A stretch of DNA of 37,939 nucleotides from Pseudonocardia sp. (GTDB lineage Bacteria > Actinomycetota > Actinomycetes > Mycobacteriales > Pseudonocardiaceae), in the NCBI GenBank assembly GCA_026785945.1, contig JAJAZD010000127.1, forward strand, positions 1 through 37,939, written 5' to 3'. Numbering within the stretch: the first letter of the stretch is position 1; each line of letters opens with the position of its first letter. Both the position numbers and the translations under genes were made by a program. The notes below the pieces were generated by a model that did no database searches, had not been told where the DNA came from, and saw only the letters and a program-made list of their open reading frames with translations. Below are positions 34,186 to 37,939 of this stretch, piece after piece.

Positions 34186-34545
34186 TCAGGTTCCCCACGG
34201 CGCGGTCGAGGGACCGGCGGCCAGTGCCACACAGGCTTCCCGCGCGGCCGCCCGGACGATCGACGGGTCCTCGGCGCGGGCCTGCTCGACGATCCGCTCC
34301 AGCGCGTCGGCCTGCCCCGAAGTCAGCCCCATGTGCTGGTAGTCGTATCCCCGGTCCGGCCCGCCGGACAGCGGCTCGCCCGCCCAGTGTTCGAGCTGGC
34401 TCGCGCACGCCGCGACCGGGTCGGGGGGTGGCGGTAACCGCGGCGTGGGATCCGGGCCCGCGGCCGGCGCCACCGGGGCCCCGCACGCCACGAGCCCGAC
34501 CAGGAGGATCACAGCCGCGGCCTGTGCCGGTATGCCGGTCGTCAC
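34186..34545 (-). CDS. Putative small lipoprotein
   Basis: 119 residues from GTG 34545. The signal TTGIPAQAAAVILLVGLVAC ends in lipobox LVAC (Cys21), followed by a Pro/Ala-rich linker (PVAPAAGPDPTPRLPPPPDP). The mature domain has VAACASQLEHWAGEPLSGGP, GYDYQHMGLTSGQADALERI and VRAAAREACVALAAG, with two more cysteines that could form a disulphide. I do not recognise the family. It is divergent from the DHA2 transporter gene and lies 76 bp upstream of the hydratase gene, possibly in one transcript with it. The sequence GAAACT, 7 nt before the GTG, is a weak -10. Confidence 0.78.
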   Translation of the reverse strand: MTTGIPAQAAAVILLVGLVACGAPVAPAAGPDPTPRLPPPPDPVAACASQLEHWAGEPLSGGPDRGYDYQHMGLTSGQADALERIVEQARAEDPSIVRAAAREACVALAAGPSTAPWGT

Positions 34546-34620
34546 CGTTCCGAGTTTCCCGCGCCGAGTTCGACCGTGTCCACTCTCCCCCTACGCTGCG
34601 GGTCGGCGTGAGGAGGAACG

Positions 34621-36111
34621 GTGGCGCAAGCGGGCGAACTGCGGATGGGTACGGCGGCGGGGCGCTGGGTCCTGCTCACCACTGTCCTGGGCTCCGGGCT
34701 GGTCATGATCGACGGCACGGTCGTGAACGTCGCGTTGGAGAGCATCGGCACCGAGCTCGACGCCGGGTTCACCGGTCTGCAGTGGACGGTGAACGCCTAC
34801 ACGCTCACCCTGGCCTCGCTGATCCTGCTGGGCGGCTCGCTCGGGGACCGCTACGGGCGGCGACGGGTCTTCCTGATCGGCGTCGTGTGGTTCGCGCTGG
34901 CCTCCGTCGCGTGCGGGCTCGCGCCCGACATCGGAACGTTGATCGCCGCCCGCGCCCTGCAGGGTGTCGGTGGCGCGCTGCTCACGCCCGGAAGCCTGGC
35001 ACTGATCTCGGCGTCGTTCCACGGGCCGGACCGCGCCGCCGCCGTCGGGGCCTGGTCCGGGCTCGGCGGCATCGCCGGCGCGATCGGCCCGTTCCTGGGT
35101 GGATGGCTCGTCGAGTGGAGCTGGCGGGTGGTGTTCCTCATCAACCTGCCACTCGCGGTACTGATCGTGGTCGTCGCTCTCCGGCACGTCCCCGAGAGCA
35201 TGGACGTCGAGTCGGCACCGGGGCTGGACGTCACGGGCACCGTGCTGGCCGTCCTCGGGCTCGCGGGGCTGACCTACGGGCTCACGGGGCTCACCGAGTC
35301 CGGCCCCACGCCCGCGCTGATCGTCGCGCTCGTGGTCGGGGTACTGGCGCTCGTCGTGTTCGTACTGGTGGAGCGCCGTTCCCCGCATCCGCTCGTCCCG
35401 CCCACCCTGTTCCGCAACCCGATCTTCAGCGCTGCCAACATCGTCACGCTGCTGATCTACGGCGCGCTCGGCACCGTGTTCCTGGTGCTGGTGCTGCAAC
35501 TGCAGATCGTTGCCGGGTTCAGCCCGCTGCAGGCCGGTACGGCGTTGCTGCCCGTCACCGCGGTCATGCTCCTGTTCTCCGCCCGGGCGGGTGCGCTGGC
35601 CGGGCGCATCGGGCCGCGACTGCCGCTGACGATCGGTCCGCTGGTGAGCGCGGCCGGCCTGCTCCTCATGACGCGCGTGGGCGAGGGTGCCACCTGGCTC
35701 ACCGAGGTACTGCCCGCCGTGCTGGTCTTCGGGGCCGGGCTGGCGCTGACCGTCGCCCCGCTCACCGCCACCGTGCTCGACGCCGCGCCCGACCGGTTCG
35801 CCGGATCCGCCTCAGGGGTGAACAACGCCGTCGCCCGCGCGGCCGGGCTGCTCGCGGTGGCCGTCATCCCGGGACTCGCCGGCATCAGGGGCGAGGTCTA
35901 CACGGATCCGGTCGCGTTCGACGCCGGCTTCCGCACGGCGATGCTGATCGGTGCGGGCCTGCTGGTCGCCGCGGCCCTCGTGGCGTTCACGCTGGTCCGC
36001 CGGCCGCTCGACGCCGGCACGCCGCCCCCCGACCGCGTGCGGATCGAGGAGTACGTCCACTGCGGTGTGACGGGCCCCCAGGTGCACCCCGCGCAGTCGA
36101 GACGGAACTGA
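34621..36111 (+). CDS. MFS transporter of the DHA2 (EmrB/QacA) type, 14 helices
   Basis: 496 residues from GTG 34621, with GAGGAGG about 5 nt upstream. Helix 1 is VLLTTVLGSGLVMIDGTVVN (motif D1-like, V-IDGTVVNVAL), motif A GGSLGDRYGRRRVFLIGV, helix 4 LIAARALQGVGGALLTPGSL, and motif C IAGAIGPFLGGWLVEWSWRV. The length and pattern fit 14-helix drug/proton antiporters. The C-terminal tail VHCGVTGPQVHPAQSRRN is short and polar. The substrate is unknown. No TetR- or MarR-type regulator sits beside it, unlike many efflux genes. The lipoprotein gene is divergent from it. A 104-bp gap with a PafBC-type promoter separates it from the FAD oxidoreductase gene. Confidence 0.93.
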   Translation: MAQAGELRMGTAAGRWVLLTTVLGSGLVMIDGTVVNVALESIGTELDAGFTGLQWTVNAYTLTLASLILLGGSLGDRYGRRRVFLIGVVWFALASVACGLAPDIGTLIAARALQGVGGALLTPGSLALISASFHGPDRAAAVGAWSGLGGIAGAIGPFLGGWLVEWSWRVVFLINLPLAVLIVVVALRHVPESMDVESAPGLDVTGTVLAVLGLAGLTYGLTGLTESGPTPALIVALVVGVLALVVFVLVERRSPHPLVPPTLFRNPIFSAANIVTLLIYGALGTVFLVLVLQLQIVAGFSPLQAGTALLPVTAVMLLFSARAGALAGRIGPRLPLTIGPLVSAAGLLLMTRVGEGATWLTEVLPAVLVFGAGLALTVAPLTATVLDAAPDRFAGSASGVNNAVARAAGLLAVAVIPGLAGIRGEVYTDPVAFDAGFRTAMLIGAGLLVAAALVAFTLVRRPLDAGTPPPDRVRIEEYVHCGVTGPQVHPAQSRRN

Positions 36112-36186
36112 TCCGCACGGAACTCGCGCGGCGGCGCCTCGGCCGGGATGACGCACCTCGGCCCGACTGTTCGGGCATTCCGGCGA

Positions 36187-36215
36187 GTGTCGGTGACCGC
36201 ATTTAAGGTCGTGAC
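36187..36215 (+). promoter_or_regulatory. RecA-NDp (PafBC-type) promoter of the FAD oxidoreductase operon
   Basis: GTGTCGGTG (36187-36195), an exact 8-nt spacer (36196-36203) and TAAGGT (36204-36209) match TTGTCRGTG-N8-TANNNT except at the first base. GTG 36216 follows after 6 nt. The 9-mer is identical to the one before the RecB-family nuclease. Confidence 0.75.
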
Positions 36216-37763
36216 GTGAGCCGACAACTTTCCTCCCGCGCGGCCCCGCTGCGGATGCGCCCCCGAGTGCTCGTCGCCGCCGACCCGACCCGACCCGACG
36301 ACGTGCCCGAGGGCACCGAGGCCGTGGTCATCGGCGCCGGCGTGGCCGGGGTGAGCGCGGCCGTGGTGCTGGCCGAGCGCGGTGTGGCCGTCACCCTGCT
36401 GGAGGCCGCACCGACGCTCGGCGGGCGGCTGGGGGCGTGGCCGCACACGCTGCCCGACGGCACCGAACAGGTCGTCGAACACGGGTTCCACGCATTCTTC
36501 CGGCACTACTACACGTGGCGGGCGGTGCTGCGACGTGTCGATCCCGAGTTGGGGTTCCTGCGCCCGGTGGGCGGCTACCCGGTGATCTCGCGGGAATGGC
36601 CGCCCGAGGACCTCACCGGACTTCCCGGCGCCCCGCCGCTGAACCTGCTGGCCCTGTTCGCCCGCTCCCCCAGCCTCGGACGGCGCGACATCCTCGGCTG
36701 CGACCAGGCGTTGGCCGCGGAGCTGCTGGCGTATGACCGCGGGCGCACCACGGCGTTGTTCGACGCGATGCCGGCGGCGGAGTTCCTGCAGCGCCTGGGC
36801 ATGTCCGACCGCGCCCAGGCCATGCTGTTCGAGGCGTTCGCCCGGTCGTTCTTCTGCAACCAGGCCGGGTTGTCGGCCGGCGAGCTGATCGCGATGTTCC
36901 ACTACTACTTCCTGGGCAACCCCGAGGGCATCGGCTTCGACGCGCCCGACACCGACTACCTGACGTGCATCTGGGCCCCGTTCACCGCGTACCTGGAGAA
37001 GAACGGCGCGCAGGTGCGCACCGGCACCGCGGCCCGCGCGATCGCCCCCACCGACAGCCACCGCTGGCGCGTCGAGCTGGCCGACGGCGCACCGCTGCAG
37101 ACCCGCCACCTCGTGCTCGCCACGGAACCGGGCGCGCTGCGCGGCCTGCTCGCGGCCTCACCCGAGGCCGCCGCGGCCGCGCCCCGGCTCGCGGAGAAGG
37201 CCGCGGCGCTCACCGTCGCGCCGCCGTTCGCCGTCAGCAGGCTGTGGCTCGACCGCGACGTCGACGCCGCCCGGCCCACCTTCAACGCCGTGAGCAGGGA
37301 GCCGACGCTGGACTCGGTGACCGTCTACTCCCGGTTGGAGCGCCCGTCGGCGGAGTGGGCGGCCCGCACCGGAGGTGCGGTCGTGGAGCTGCACTCCTAC
37401 TCCTGCGACGCAGCGGGCGTCGACGAGGCCACCGCGCGGATGCGTGCCGAGCTCGCCGTGCTGTGGCCCGAGACGGCCGACATCGGTGTCGTACACCTCC
37501 AGCAGCGGCTCGAGGCCACCGCACCGGCGTTCCCGCCCGGTTCGGCCGGTACCCGCCCCCACGTCGCCGGGGAGGCCAGGGGGGTTCGCGTCGCGGGCGA
37601 CTACGTCGCCACCCCCTTTCTCACCGGGCTGATGGAGCGCGCATCGGTCTCGGGCGTGCTCGCCGCGAACGATGTCCTGGCCGAGGTCGGCGCCGGGCCC
37701 GAGGAGATCCGTGGGGTGCCACAGCGCGGGCTGCTCGCGGGCCTGCTGCCCACCCGACGCTGA
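36216..37763 (+). CDS. FAD-dependent oxidoreductase, CrtU/phytoene-desaturase-like
   Basis: 515 residues from GTG 36216. The Rossmann FAD site is EAVVIGAGVAGVSAAVVLAE (GxGxxG at 40-45), then LLEAAPTLGGRLGAWP, and the C-terminal FAD motif lies in GVRVAGDYVATPFLTGLMER. The middle part (EHGFHAFFRHYYTWRAVLRR, SFFCNQAGLSAGELIAMFHY and YFLGNPEGIGFD) resembles actinobacterial isorenieratene-synthase/CrtU proteins, which are fused to or derived from carotenoid desaturases. No carotenoid genes are in the window and no Rieske motif is visible, so the substrate is open. The PafBC-type promoter and the probable polymerase gene 2 bp downstream suggest a damage or light-stress role (inference). Confidence 0.85.
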   Translation: MSRQLSSRAAPLRMRPRVLVAADPTRPDDVPEGTEAVVIGAGVAGVSAAVVLAERGVAVTLLEAAPTLGGRLGAWPHTLPDGTEQVVEHGFHAFFRHYYTWRAVLRRVDPELGFLRPVGGYPVISREWPPEDLTGLPGAPPLNLLALFARSPSLGRRDILGCDQALAAELLAYDRGRTTALFDAMPAAEFLQRLGMSDRAQAMLFEAFARSFFCNQAGLSAGELIAMFHYYFLGNPEGIGFDAPDTDYLTCIWAPFTAYLEKNGAQVRTGTAARAIAPTDSHRWRVELADGAPLQTRHLVLATEPGALRGLLAASPEAAAAAPRLAEKAAALTVAPPFAVSRLWLDRDVDAARPTFNAVSREPTLDSVTVYSRLERPSAEWAARTGGAVVELHSYSCDAAGVDEATARMRAELAVLWPETADIGVVHLQQRLEATAPAFPPGSAGTRPHVAGEARGVRVAGDYVATPFLTGLMERASVSGVLAANDVLAEVGAGPEEIRGVPQRGLLAGLLPTRR

Positions 37764-37765
37764 GC

Positions 37766-37939
37766 GTGCGGATCGCGCTCGACCCGGGCCCGACCGACGG
37801 CGTCGCCCGGGTGCGGCTCCTGCACGACGACGGCACCCCGCTGGGCCCACCCGAGACGCTGCCCGGTCTCGGTGCGGTCGCCGCATTGGAGCGCCGACAC
37901 GCTCCGCGGTGGGTGTTCGCGCGCCCGCGCACCTACCGG
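37766..37939 (+). CDS. Probable bifunctional 3'-5' exonuclease/DNA polymerase (5' end only)
   Basis: The last 58 codons of the window, from GTG 37766, 2 bp after the FAD gene stop and open to the edge. The translation begins VRIALDPGPTDGVARVRLLH and has LPGLGAVAALERRHAPRWVF then ARPRTYR. This resembles the N-terminus of actinobacterial family-A enzymes annotated as bifunctional exonuclease/polymerase, which open with an RIA strand and have a PRWVWA-type segment about 50 residues in. The fragment is too short for catalytic motifs, so the call is tentative. If right, it would be cotranscribed from the PafBC-type promoter at 36187. Confidence 0.45.
   Translation, partial: MRIALDPGPTDGVARVRLLHDDGTPLGPPETLPGLGAVAALERRHAPRWVFARPRTYR

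Noticed and set aside
34964-34986. GTGTCGGTG inside the DHA2 transporter gene.
   Set aside because: No -10 hexamer at the required spacing; the bases encode the conserved GVGG of helix 4.
36477-36488. LexA-box-like GAAC-ACGG-GTTC.
   Set aside because: It lies inside the FAD oxidoreductase gene and encodes the conserved E-H-G-F segment of the family, so the match is explained by codons; no promoter surrounds it.

Overview
The window is very GC-rich chromosomal DNA from an actinomycete, most likely Pseudonocardiales (Pseudonocardia-like). The evidence is a complete Pup-proteasome locus, mycothiol ligase MshC, the GTG/TTG-rich start codons and many leaderless promoters. From memory, the gene order follows the Rv2095c-Rv2130c stretch of Mycobacterium tuberculosis, with lineage-specific insertions. 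No tRNA, rRNA, CRISPR array, insertion sequence or prophage is visible.

Layout. 1-3208: pafC (cut by the window edge), pafB, a 78-residue conserved gene and pafA (Pup ligase). 3390-5220: a PAP2 phosphatase/diacylglycerol kinase fusion and a frameshifted VOC gene, which separate pafA from the proteasome genes. 5239-8865: dop, pup, prcB and prcA, all on the minus strand. 8923-9462: a non-coding stretch with a 22-bp tandem repeat, a long inverted repeat and a phytase/esterase-like gene tail. 9463-10550: an AraC-family regulator and a VOC protein with overlapping 3' ends. 10742-13598: arc/mpa (proteasomal ATPase) and trmI. 13624-14618: two tandem paralogous lipoproteins. 14707-16564: a RecB-family 4Fe-4S nuclease and a thioesterase. 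16588-18723: hisG, hisE and a HAD phosphatase. 18713-23258: metH, divergent from a PAC2-family gene. 23255-24772: an MFS transporter, a gene remnant and an inverted repeat. 24789-26793: mshC, a DUF2237 gene and a small conserved gene in one operon. 26880-30296: a MoxR ATPase/VWA pair. 30395-34545: an MFS transporter, a BlaI/M56 sensor pair, an L,D-transpeptidase remnant, an enoyl-CoA hydratase and a lipoprotein. 34621-37939: a DHA2 transporter, then a CrtU-like FAD oxidoreductase followed by the start of what is probably a family-A exonuclease/DNA polymerase.

How it fits together. PafA attaches Pup to target proteins, Dop removes it, Arc unfolds pupylated proteins and PrcBA degrades them. PafB and PafC, encoded beside them, form the DNA-damage activator that uses the RecA-NDp promoter (TTGTCRGTG-N8-TANNNT). 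The most interesting result is that three genes here carry near-perfect copies of that promoter, each ending 5-7 nt before the start codon: the AraC regulator (9435), the RecB-like nuclease (14677) and the FAD oxidoreductase/polymerase operon (36187). This suggests a local PafBC damage-response set, including two genes not obviously linked to DNA repair. About fifteen genes have a TANNNT hexamer 5-8 nt before the start codon, so leaderless transcription looks common in this window.
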